Notes under the pieces: model-generated
Told to the model about the DNA's origin: nothing
Seen by the model: only the letters and a program-made list of their open reading frames with translations
Database searches by the model: none
Program-made: the position numbers and the translations under genes
Assembly: GCF_029714425.1 (NCBI RefSeq)
Contig: NZ_CP121668.1
Span: forward strand, 3,307,501-3,371,500
Length of the DNA: 64,000 bases
Direction: 5' to 3'
From: Bradyrhizobium sp. CB2312
GTDB taxonomy: Bacteria; Pseudomonadota; Alphaproteobacteria; Rhizobiales; Xanthobacteraceae
Shown: piece after piece, positions 35,447-43,368 of the stretch
Position numbering within the stretch: position 1 is the stretch's first letter
Layout: the number at the start of each line of letters is the position of its first letter

Positions 35447-35955
35447 CGGGCCGCCTGATGATGCTGGCCGTGACGATAGGGGTGGCTGCTGCGCTCATCG
35501 CGACGATCGTCGTGGAGCCGCTTCCGCTTTACATCTGGAACGCATCCGCGAGCGTGCCGGTTGGTCTCTACCGCCTCCGACCGGCGGACCAATTCAGTGT
35601 CACTGAATTGGTCGCCGTGCAGCCGCCGGAGCCGCTCGCGACGTTCCTCGACCTTAACGGCTATTTGCCCGTCGGCGTCCCTATGCTCAAGCGAGTCTTG
35701 GCGCTGCCAGGGCAGACGGTTTGCAGGAGCGGGCTCACGATTTCGGTCGATACCATCGCTGTGGGCGAAGCGCGGGATCGCGATGGACGCGGCCGGCCGC
35801 TGCCGAAATGGCAAGGCTGCCGCGCCGTTGGCGAGGGCGAGCTGTTTCTGATGAACTGGCAGTCGGACGACTCTCTCGACGGGCGATATTTTGGATTTCT
35901 TCCGGCATCTAGCGTGATCGGCCGTGCTATGCCGGTGTGGACGTGGGAGGAGTGA
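35443..35955 (+). CDS. traF: TraF-like S26 signal peptidase (conjugative transfer peptidase)
   Basis: This 170-residue membrane-anchored S26 peptidase has an N-terminal hydrophobic segment (MLAVTIGVAAALIATIVV). SASVPVGLYRL near residue 37 carries the catalytic serine, and LKRVLALPGQTVC near residue 85 carries the catalytic lysine; GDRYFGFLP-like sequence (DGRYFGFLPASSVIG) closes the fold. In IncP plasmids TraF cyclises the pilin TrbC, so this enzyme should process the trbC product encoded 13 kb downstream. It overlaps the DUF2840 gene and lies directly before the transglycosylase gene. Confidence 0.9.
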   Translation: MTGRLMMLAVTIGVAAALIATIVVEPLPLYIWNASASVPVGLYRLRPADQFSVTELVAVQPPEPLATFLDLNGYLPVGVPMLKRVLALPGQTVCRSGLTISVDTIAVGEARDRDGRGRPLPKWQGCRAVGEGELFLMNWQSDDSLDGRYFGFLPASSVIGRAMPVWTWEE

Positions 35956-35957
35956 TC

Positions 35958-36788
35958 GTGCGTATTCGACGCGTTTTCCTCGCCATTCCTTTGTTCGATC
36001 GATTGCGGAATCATTTCTCGGTCTCGATCGATGTCTGCAAGGCTGGCGCGAGCCCGACCGCGTGCTGGGATCGGTTGGGTACGCGCGTTTGTGCGGTCGT
36101 GCCCCTGATGCTTCTTCAGGCCGCGTGTGGCAGTGCTGCTTTGGCCCAGAGCGGATCGGCTGTCGCGCCGGCGGTCAGTCAGACCGCGAACTCATTTGCC
36201 GGCTTCATCGATGAAGCCTCTCAACGCTTTGCGATCGCGCCGAACTGGATCCGATCGGTCCAAAGCATCGAGAGTGCTGGTGACGTGCGCGCCAGATCGC
36301 CAAAAGGCGCAATGGGCCTGATGCAGATCATGCCGGCGACCTGGGCGGAACTTCGCGAGCGCTATAATCTCGGGAACGACCCCTACGACCCGCACGACAA
36401 CATTTTGGCAGGCACGGCTTACTTGCGCGAACTGCTCGATCGGTATGGCTCGCCTGGCGTGTTTGCCGCGTACAACGCGGGACCATCTCGCTATGAAGAG
36501 CATCTCGCAGGCGGCTATTTACCGGAGGAGACGCGAACGTACGTCGCGAAGCTTGCAAATCTGCTGGCCATCGAACTGCCGCCGAGGTGGACGTCCAGCG
36601 GAGAGTCATCAGCAACTGCAACGCTATTCGTCACGCGATCCGATCTCATGAAAACGCGCGATCGGTTGCTTGCGCTCATGCGGTCGGGCGGTGTCACGAC
36701 CGCAATCTCGGCGCGCGATGTTTCGCCGATGGTCCCCCGGCCTGTTGGCGTGTTCGTCCCTCGATCAGATTCGGGAGCATCGCAATGA
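35958..36788 (+). CDS. Lytic transglycosylase with SLT domain
   Basis: This 276-residue exported muramidase has a hydrophobic N-terminus ending AALAQSGSA. The SLT domain has the catalytic glutamate in VQSIESAGDVRARSPKGAMG near residue 100, then LMQIMPATWAELRERY and GTAYLRELLDRYGSPGVFAA with YNAG. It should open peptidoglycan for the secretion channel (VirB1-like). GTG 35958 is chosen because GGGAGG lies seven bases upstream; the frame is open further. The stop overlaps the start of a short, interrupted frame at 36785. Confidence 0.88.
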   Translation: MRIRRVFLAIPLFDRLRNHFSVSIDVCKAGASPTACWDRLGTRVCAVVPLMLLQAACGSAALAQSGSAVAPAVSQTANSFAGFIDEASQRFAIAPNWIRSVQSIESAGDVRARSPKGAMGLMQIMPATWAELRERYNLGNDPYDPHDNILAGTAYLRELLDRYGSPGVFAAYNAGPSRYEEHLAGGYLPEETRTYVAKLANLLAIELPPRWTSSGESSATATLFVTRSDLMKTRDRLLALMRSGGVTTAISARDVSPMVPRPVGVFVPRSDSGASQ

Positions 36789-36991
36789 GCAAGTGTGCGC
36801 GTTCGCAAGCCTTGGCGTGCTTCACCGAGCAAGTGGCACGTGCTGAGGGCGTACGGGCGATGCCTTCGGCCCGCGCTCTACTCGTCGCTTTGCACCTCAC
36901 CGAGCCACCCTACGGGTGTCTCGGCCCTTCGGGTAACGATCGCTATCGCAAGCGCTCGCAAACAGTCGGGGGCGGCCGGGCCACTACGACG
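36785..36991 (+). pseudogene. Reading frame cut off by the IS66 element
   Basis: The frame begins at ATG 36785, overlapping the transglycosylase stop (ATGA) as a coupled gene would, and reads MSKCARSQALACFTEQVARA onwards before meeting the left end of IS66 at 36992. I recognise no family, and the later part (GPSGNDRYRKRSQ) resembles translated dispersed repeat sequence, so it may be a non-coding junction. No continuation was found to the right of IS66. Confidence 0.35.
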
Positions 36992-37193
36992 GTATGCGTC
37001 CGACCGCTGCACAGGCATCAGGTCTTGACATGATCGGCCGGCTTCCAGCTCCACGGCAGCAATTCGTCGAGACGGTTGACCGGATGTCCGTCGATCATCC
37101 GCTGCAGCAGGTCACGCAGGTATGCGTAAGGTTCGACGTCGTTGAGCTTGCAGGTCGCGATAAGAGAGCAGATTACCGCCCAGCGGTGCCCAC

Positions 37194-38616
37194 GATCGTG
37201 TCCCAAGGAGTGGTGTAGCTGATTAGCAAAGCCGCACGCGAAGCGCGCCCGATAAGCGCCGTAGCGAGCGAGCGGCTTTGCGGGTGGTCATCGATGATTC
37301 GTCGGTAAGGTTTGGATTGCGACAGCCAACCTGATTCGAGGAACCACCGATGACCGACGACATGATGAACCTGCGCGCGCTCGTAGAGAAGTCCCCCGAT
37401 GCCGATCTGTTGCGCGAGATGATCGGCTTTGCCGCCCAGCGCCTGATGGAGCTGGAGGTCGAGGGCCAGACCGGGGCGGCCTACGGCGAGAAGAGCCCCG
37501 AACGTCTGGTTCAGCGCAACGGCTACCGCGACCGGGTCTGGGAGACCCGGGCCGGCGCGGTCGAGCTGCGGATTCCCAAGTTGCGCAAAGGCACCTACTT
37601 CCCCGGCTTCCTGGAGCCGCGCCGCATGGCCGAGAAGGCGCTCACCGCCGTGGTGCAGGAAGCCTACGTGCAGGGCGTCTCGACCCGCTCGGTGGACGAC
37701 CTCGTGCACGCCATGGGCATGAGCGGCATCTCGAAGAGCCAAGTGAGCCGGCTGTGCGGCGAGATCGACGACAAGGTGAAGGCCTTCCTCACCCGTCCGA
37801 TCGAGGGCGACTGGCCTTATCTGTGGATCGACGCCACCTACGTGAAGGTGCGCCAGAACGGGCGCATCGTCTCGGTCGCGGTGATCGTCGCGGTCGGCGT
37901 CAACAGCGACGGCCGACGCGAAGTTCTCGGCATGGACGTCGGTCCCTCCGAGGCCGAGACATTCTGGACCGCGTTCCTGCGCAAGCTGGCGCGGCGCGGC
38001 CTGCGCGGCGTCAAGCTGGTGGTCTCCGACGCCCACGAGGGCATCAAGGCCACCGTTGCCAAGGTGCTCAACGCCACCTGGCAGCGCTGCCGCGTGCACT
38101 TCATGCGCAATGCGCTGGCGCATGCCGGCAAGAGCGGCCGGCGCGTCGTCTCCGCCTTCATCGCCACCGCGTTCGCCCAGGACGATGCCGAAGCCGCGAG
38201 GGCGCAGTGGCGCAAGGTTGCCGACCAGCTCCGCCCCAAGCTGCCCAAGCTTGCCGGCTTCCTGGACGAGGCCGAGACCGACGTGCTCGCCTACATGACG
38301 TTCCCGCCGCAGCATCGCGCCAAGCTGCACTCGACCAATCCGATCGAGCGTCTCAACGGCGAGATCAAGCGCCGGACCGAGGTCGTCGGCATCTTCCCCA
38401 ACGAGGATGCCATCGTCCGCCTCATCGGTGCGATCCTGCTCGAGCAGAACGATGAATGGGCCGTCCAGCGCGCCCGCTACATGACGCTGGAAACCATCGC
38501 GCCGTTGAGCAATGATCCAACCGTCAGCCTCCCGGCAATCGCCAGCTGACCGATCCGGCCCATGCCGGCGAACGCGGTCACCCACCGCCAGCTACACCAC
38601 GCCCGGGGACACGATC
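37194..38616 (+). mobile_element. IS256-family insertion sequence
   Basis: The ends GATCGTGTCCC (37194) and GGGACACGATC (ending 38616) are inverted repeats that continue imperfectly inward (GTGGTGTAGCTG on both sides). The 8-bp target duplication GTGCCCAC flanks it at 37186-37193 and 38617-38624. Length is 1423 bp with one intact transposase gene, so it may still move. Confidence 0.92.
37350..38549 (+). CDS. IS256-family (mutator-type) transposase
   Basis: This 399-residue DDE transposase has the IS256 features [20 protein letters not shown], then [16 protein letters not shown] near residue 75. [20 protein letters not shown] near residue 158 carries the first aspartate, and [20 protein letters not shown] near residue 225 the second. 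The catalytic glutamate should lie in [20 protein letters not shown] near residue 330. The frame is intact and of full length; no second gene is present, as usual for this family. Confidence 0.96.
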   Translation: MTDDMMNLRALVEKSPDADLLREMIGFAAQRLMELEVEGQTGAAYGEKSPERLVQRNGYRDRVWETRAGAVELRIPKLRKGTYFPGFLEPRRMAEKALTAVVQEAYVQGVSTRSVDDLVHAMGMSGISKSQVSRLCGEIDDKVKAFLTRPIEGDWPYLWIDATYVKVRQNGRIVSVAVIVAVGVNSDGRREVLGMDVGPSEAETFWTAFLRKLARRGLRGVKLVVSDAHEGIKATVAKVLNATWQRCRVHFMRNALAHAGKSGRRVVSAFIATAFAQDDAEAARAQWRKVADQLRPKLPKLAGFLDEAETDVLAYMTFPPQHRAKLHSTNPIERLNGEIKRRTEVVGIFPNEDAIVRLIGAILLEQNDEWAVQRARYMTLETIAPLSNDPTVSLPAIAS

Positions 38617-40059
38617 GTGCCCACCGCCGTCGCTGCCGGCGAACAGGTGGTTCTTGCGGCCAAGCGCGACGGGACGGATCGCGCGTTCGACGGGATTGGT
38701 GTCGAGCTCGACGCGGCCATCATGCAGGAATCGCGTCAATCCATGCCACCGCGAGAGCGCATAGCGGATTGCTTCGGCGAGGGTGCTGCGACCCGACACG
38801 AGCCGGAGCTGCGCATCCAGCCAAACATTCAGAGCGTCAGCGATCGGCTTGGAGAACGTCCTGCGTTCAGCAAGCCGGTCGGCGGGCGATCGTCCGCGGA
38901 TACGCGCTTCGATCGCGTAGAGTTGGCCGATCCGGCGCAAGGCGTCTGTCGCCACAAGCGATCCGGAGGCCTCGGCTACGTCGTAGAACTTGCGTCGCGA
39001 GTGGCTCCAGCACGCGGCGAGAGTGATCCCCTCCTTGTCGGCCAGCTGCTCGAAGCCGGCATATCCGTCGACATGCAGGATGCCCCTGAAGTCCGCAAGA
39101 TGCGTGATGGGTCGCTCGGCTCGGCGATCCGGGGCGAACAAATAGATTGCGGCCGGAGGCTCGGGTCCACCCCATGGCCGCTGGTCACGGGCGTAGACCC
39201 AAAGCCGCGCCGTCTTGGTTCGTCCGCGACCGGGATCGAGCACGGGGATCGGCGTGTCGTCGGCAAACAGATGGTCGGACGCGAAGACGTTCTTGCACAG
39301 TCGTTCGTGCAGCGCCTCGAGCCACCAGCATGCGCCGCCGACCCAGCCGGCGAGCGTCGAACGACAGAGATCGACGTTGTGGCGGGCAAGGATCTGAGAC
39401 TGTCGATAGAGCGGAAGGTGATCGCAGTACTTGCTGATCAACACGTGCGCGAGCAGCGCCGGCGTTGCAAGGCCGCCGGCTATCACCCGTTCCGGCGCGG
39501 GCGCCTGCATCACCTTGTTGCAGGCCCGACAGGCGTATTTGGGACGCGTGGTGCGCACGACACGAAGCTGAGCGGGCACCCAGTCCAGCATCTCGCTGAC
39601 GCTCTCGCCGACCAGGTGAAGAGTGCCGCCGCAGCAGTTGCAGACTTCACTTTCGACATCGAGCCGAACGTCTTCGCGCGGCAGGTGATCTGGCAAAGCT
39701 CTGCGTCGTGGTTGCGTCGTCGGAGCTTCGGAGATGACCGTCGGCTGGCCTTCCTGAACGCGGGCAATGTCGCTGTCGATATCTTCCAGGCCGAGCGCGA
39801 ACTGGTCGGGATCAATGCGCTCGGAGCTGCGCCCGAACTGCATTCGCTGCAGCTGCTTGATGATCGATTTGAGGCGCTCGATCTCAGTATCGCGGTGGTC
39901 AATAGCAGCGGCAATGTCGCACACCAGACGCTGCAGAAGCTCAGGATCGGAGGGGAGATTGTTGAGATCGAGCTGCATGTCCGATGGTACTCGAACATGC
40001 TGATTCGTAGAAGAATCGCTGCCCAGTTCAGCCCTGTTTTTTGCGCGTCATCTCTTTGT

Positions 40060-40413
40060 TCAGCCGGCAATCGCGGGCTTCCAAACGCGTTCCGGAGCGC
40101 GCCAATCGATGCCCTCGATCAGCATCGCGAGCTGCGCCGGTGTGAGCGTAATCGAACCGTCATAGCCCGCCATCACCGGCCACACGAAGCCGCCCTGGTC
40201 GATGCGCTTGGTGAACAGGCAAAGCCCGTTGCCGTCCCAGAACAGGATCTTCAGCACCGATGCCTTCTTGCCGCGGAAGGCAAAGAGATGACCGCAGAAC
40301 GGATCCTTCTTCAACACGTCCTGGACCAGCATCGCGAGCCCGTCCATGCCTTTGCGCATGTCGGTGTAACCCAACGCCAAGTGCACCTTCACGCCCGCCG
40401 GAACGAACATCAT
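40060..40413 (-). CDS. tnpB: IS66 accessory protein TnpB
   Basis: This 117-residue protein is TnpB (IS66 Orf2): KVHLALGYTDMRKGMDGLAM near the start, GHLFAFRGKKASVLKILFWD in the middle, and GNGLCLFTKRIDQGGFVWP. It is needed for IS66 transposition, though its biochemical role is unclear. It overlaps tnpA by four bases and is followed by tnpC after 81 bases. It is intact. Confidence 0.95.
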   Translation of the reverse strand: MMFVPAGVKVHLALGYTDMRKGMDGLAMLVQDVLKKDPFCGHLFAFRGKKASVLKILFWDGNGLCLFTKRIDQGGFVWPVMAGYDGSITLTPAQLAMLIEGIDWRAPERVWKPAIAG

Positions 40414-41306
40414 CGTGCAATCTCTCCGCTCTCGATCTGCGCTCGCACAGCATCCGGATCACTGCCAACTGGAGCAAAGACGCGACCTCCATCGGCAAGA
40501 TTAACGGCCACCATTCCCTCGGGCGAACGGACGAGGTTGCGCAGAACCCGCGTCTCGGCTGCGCTCTCGGCGAGCGCGACACGCGCGAGCTTCGCGTGGT
40601 TCTTTTTTCCGATTCCAAATTGCACGCGCCAGCGGAACAATAGCCCGGTGACGATCCCATGCTTGCGCGCAACCGCGGATACTTTGGCGCCGGGTTGTTC
40701 GGTTTCCCTTGCGATCGCCAGCTTCTCCTCGTCGCTGAAGAAGCGCCGGAGGGGTGCGGCGGGCGCTGCCAGATCGCCGATTTTCGCGGCTGTCAAGCGG
40801 CGTTCGGGAGCTGAGTTCCTGGCGCTAGTGCTAACGGCCGGGCGGGCGGAGGGATGAAGATGCGCGCGCCAGTCGATTTCGACCTCGCCGGCGGCCAACC
40901 GGTCACTCCATTTGCGCAACGCATAGGGCGACAGGGACAGCGCCGCGGCATATTCGCGTACGCCCATGCCGCTCCAGTTCATCGCCTCGACGTGCATGGC
41001 CCAGAACGCCTGCATGGCGCGATTGCGCACGTCCGTGGTCACGCCAAAGCGTCGTCGCCGACGCCTTCGCAGCACGTTTTCTCGCTCTTCACGGCGCTGC
41101 TCGCGGCGCAATTCCGTCTGATATTCCGCGAGTTTCCGTGCGGTCTCCTCACCGACGAGCTGCTTCAGCCAACGCCGAAACGTATTCTCGGTGAGACGTT
41201 GCTGACGACAATATTTGCGGATCCCCAGACCGCTTCGGCGCCACGCTTCGATGTGCAGCGACCACCACTCGCGTCGAGCTTTGTTCTGGAAGTGTTTCGG
41301 TCCCAC
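40410..41306 (-). CDS. tnpA: IS66 accessory protein TnpA (long form)
   Basis: This 298-residue protein is longer than the usual TnpA of about 130 residues. It contains WSLHIEAWRRSGLGIRKYCR, then WAMHVEAMNWSGMGVREYAA, two repeated N-terminal helix-turn-helix units. The usual TnpA domain with RRRFSDEEKLAI-like sequence (FFSDEEKLAIARETEQPGAK, then VSAVARKHGI) follows. This arrangement suggests an internal duplication or fusion that added DNA-binding units. Its stop overlaps the tnpB start by four bases. Confidence 0.88.
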   Translation of the reverse strand: MGPKHFQNKARREWWSLHIEAWRRSGLGIRKYCRQQRLTENTFRRWLKQLVGEETARKLAEYQTELRREQRREERENVLRRRRRRRFGVTTDVRNRAMQAFWAMHVEAMNWSGMGVREYAAALSLSPYALRKWSDRLAAGEVEIDWRAHLHPSARPAVSTSARNSAPERRLTAAKIGDLAAPAAPLRRFFSDEEKLAIARETEQPGAKVSAVARKHGIVTGLLFRWRVQFGIGKKNHAKLARVALAESAAETRVLRNLVRSPEGMVAVNLADGGRVFAPVGSDPDAVRAQIESGEIAR

Positions 41307-41437
41307 CGGAGAATCTCCACAGCAGCAGAGAACCCGAAATGGAACGACATCACACGAGGAGGAAGGTGTGCAGAGACCGGACGGTTACGCCCGCCCGATT
41401 AGGAAGGCGAGATAAAAGGGGCTCGCCGGTCGAACCG

Positions 41438-41457
41438 CAAGCCATTGGCATGGCTTG
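41438..41457. other. Candidate oriT hairpin upstream of the relaxase gene
   Basis: CAAGCCAT, TGGC, ATGGCTTG forms a perfect 8-bp stem with a 4-base loop in the 180-base gap before rlxS. oriT is normally next to the relaxase gene and often carries such a repeat. The nick site cannot be assigned from sequence alone. Confidence 0.5.
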
Positions 41458-41568
41458 GGTTCTGGCGTGCCGGTCGGTCGGGGCGCGTGCCGCGCCTTGC
41501 AATTTGAGCAACGCAATCAGGGACATTTTCGGCACCGTGGCTGCTTTAGCGCTGTTCGAGGCCCGGCC

Positions 41569-43332
41569 ATGACCGCGGGCGACAGCGATCTGCGTCTTCG
41601 GCCCGGGCGCATCCGCAGCACCCGCACGCCGAAGCCGAAGAGCTTCATCAACCAGGTACTACGCGCCGCGAAGAAAGCCGGACACACCTCTGGTCAGGCT
41701 GCGGCTGGCAGGCGTTCCGCAGCCTATGGGCGCTCGACGTTTGGACGCGGCAGGCTCGCGTTTAGCCGTGGCCGGTTGTTCAGCCCGACACGGCGCGTCG
41801 TGGTGAAGGTGCGGGTGGTTCGTCATAAGGGGCGAGCCTTCCGTTCAGCGCCAATGACCGCCCACCTCTCATATCTGAAGCGCGACGGCGTGACCCGGAG
41901 CGGTGAGCGGGCCGAGATGTTCGATGCTGGCGGCGACCATGCCGATAGCGCTGCTTTCGCGGAACGGTGCAAGGACGACCGGCATCATTTTCGGTTCATC
42001 GTCTCGCCCGAGGACGCTGGCGACATGACCGACCTCAAGGCTTTTACCCGCGATCTCGTCAGGCAGATGGAGACGGATCTCGGCACGCGGCTCGATTGGG
42101 TGGCCGTCGATCACTGGAACACGGACAACCCACACGTCCATCTTCTCGTTCGGGGTGTAGATGAGGAAGGGGCGGATCTCGTGATCTCCCGCGACTACAT
42201 CAGCCAGGGCCTCCGCTCACGCGCCGAGGAACTGGTCGGTATCGAGCTGGGTCCAAAATCGGAGCGCGAGATCCGCAATTCGCTGGAGAGCGAGGTCACG
42301 GCGGAACGATGGACGCGGCTCGATCGGGAGATCCAGCTGGCGGCAGATGAGGCCGGCACTATCGACCTTCGCCCGGAGAACCCGGGCCCGTCCGATCCCG
42401 AGATCCGGCGCCTGATGGTCGGCCGCCTTCAGCACCTGGAGAAAATGGGGCTTGCCGCATCCGAGCTACCCGGAGAATGGATGGTCGGGCTCGAGGCCGA
42501 GCGCAGCTTGCGCGACCTCGGGATGCGCGGCGACATCATCAAGACTATGCACCGCGCCTTCACCGAGCGTGGGGAGCCGCGCGGCATTGCCGACTATGTC
42601 ATCGAAGGCGGGCAGCCGGCGTCCCAGATCATCGGGCGACTGGTCGATCGTGGATTGCATGACGAATTGACGGGCGAGGCCTATGCCCTGATCGACGGAA
42701 CAGACGGACGCGCTCATCATGTCCGCTTCCGCGGGATCGAGGCCTTCGAACATGCGCCACCCGTCGGAGGCATCGTTGAAGTCCGTCGCTTCGGTCAAGC
42801 CGGCGATCCACGCCCCACCTTGATGCTCGCGATCCGTTCCGATCTCAATCTTGCCGATCAGGTCACTGCAAAAGGGGCCACTTGGCTCGACCATAGACTT
42901 GTTGAACGCGACCCCTTGCCGCTCGCGATGGGCGGATTCGGCCGCCAGACCCGCGACGCGATGGAAGCCCGTGCCGAGCATCTGGCCCAGGCAGGTCTGG
43001 CACGCCAGCAGGGACAGCGCATCATCCTGCAGCGCGACCTCCTGAACACCTTGCGTCGACGTGAACTGGATGAGGTGGCGGCAAAAATCTCGGCCGGCAC
43101 CGGCCTGCCTTATGTGAAGGCCGCCTCCGGGGAGCGTGTAGCGGGTACGTATCGAGAGCGGCTGACGCTCGCCTCGGGGCGTTTCGCCATGATCGACAAC
43201 GGGCTCGGCTTTCAGCTCGTGCCCTGGTCGCGCGAGCTCGACAGGAAACTCGGCCAACACGTCGCCGGCGTTGTGAAAGATGCCGGTGGCATCGAGTGGG
43301 GCATTGGTCGCAAGCGCGACCTTGGCCTCTAG
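41569..43332 (+). CDS. rlxS: Relaxase, RlxS/VirD2-like with DUF3363
   Basis: This 587-residue relaxase starts at ATG 41569. The N-terminal basic region (RIRSTRTPKPKSFINQVLRA) is followed by APMTAHLSYLKRDGVTRSGE and by HHFRFIVSPEDAGDM with the conserved RFIVSPED block. The three-histidine metal motif HWNTDNPHVHLLVRG lies near residue 182. The C-terminal DUF3363 region (GAGARTYREL-like, AGTYRERLTLASGRFAMIDN) is present. It should nick oriT and lead the transferred strand. The upstream frame from 41455 lacks conservation, so it is excluded. Confidence 0.92.
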   Translation: MTAGDSDLRLRPGRIRSTRTPKPKSFINQVLRAAKKAGHTSGQAAAGRRSAAYGRSTFGRGRLAFSRGRLFSPTRRVVVKVRVVRHKGRAFRSAPMTAHLSYLKRDGVTRSGERAEMFDAGGDHADSAAFAERCKDDRHHFRFIVSPEDAGDMTDLKAFTRDLVRQMETDLGTRLDWVAVDHWNTDNPHVHLLVRGVDEEGADLVISRDYISQGLRSRAEELVGIELGPKSEREIRNSLESEVTAERWTRLDREIQLAADEAGTIDLRPENPGPSDPEIRRLMVGRLQHLEKMGLAASELPGEWMVGLEAERSLRDLGMRGDIIKTMHRAFTERGEPRGIADYVIEGGQPASQIIGRLVDRGLHDELTGEAYALIDGTDGRAHHVRFRGIEAFEHAPPVGGIVEVRRFGQAGDPRPTLMLAIRSDLNLADQVTAKGATWLDHRLVERDPLPLAMGGFGRQTRDAMEARAEHLAQAGLARQQGQRIILQRDLLNTLRRRELDEVAAKISAGTGLPYVKAASGERVAGTYRERLTLASGRFAMIDNGLGFQLVPWSRELDRKLGQHVAGVVKDAGGIEWGIGRKRDLGL

Positions 43333-43368
43333 GCGTCTCACCAATGCAGTAGCGGAAGGGCGTTCGGG

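Larger units (their letters stand above)
37018..39978 (-). pseudogene. tnpC: IS66 transposase TnpC, split by IS256
   Basis: The N-terminal 454 codons (39978-38617) include the leucine-rich start, a zinc-finger region (CNCCGGTLHL, CRAC) and the DDE core (FADDTPIPVLDPG, HVDGYAGFEQL, NPVERAIRPVALGRKNHLFA). The last 56 codons (37185-37018: HRWAVICSLIATCKLNDVEP, YAYLRDLLQRM, then DELLPWSW) lie beyond the IS256 element. Removing IS256 and one 8-bp target copy restores an uninterrupted 509-residue TnpC, the normal length, so this insertion alone broke the gene. Confidence 0.92.
36992..41388 (-). mobile_element. IS66-family element carrying an IS256 element inside tnpC
   Basis: The terminal inverted repeats are GTATGCGTCCGACCGCTG (from 36992) and, on the minus strand from 41388, GTAACCGTCCGGTCTCTG; about 17 of 22 terminal bases match. 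It encodes TnpA, TnpB and TnpC in the usual order on the minus strand. The flanks CTACGACG and GCCCGCCC show no 8-bp target duplication, so DNA was probably lost or rearranged at one side after insertion. It lies between the transglycosylase and relaxase genes. Confidence 0.75.

Noticed and set aside
38512..40857. 781-codon plus-strand frame across IS66 tnpC, tnpB and tnpA
   Set aside because: It is antisense to three well-supported transposition genes and shows low-complexity, arginine-rich composition.
36992..41388. Target-site duplication for IS66
   Set aside because: The eight bases on each side (CTACGACG and GCCCGCCC) do not match, so none is claimed.
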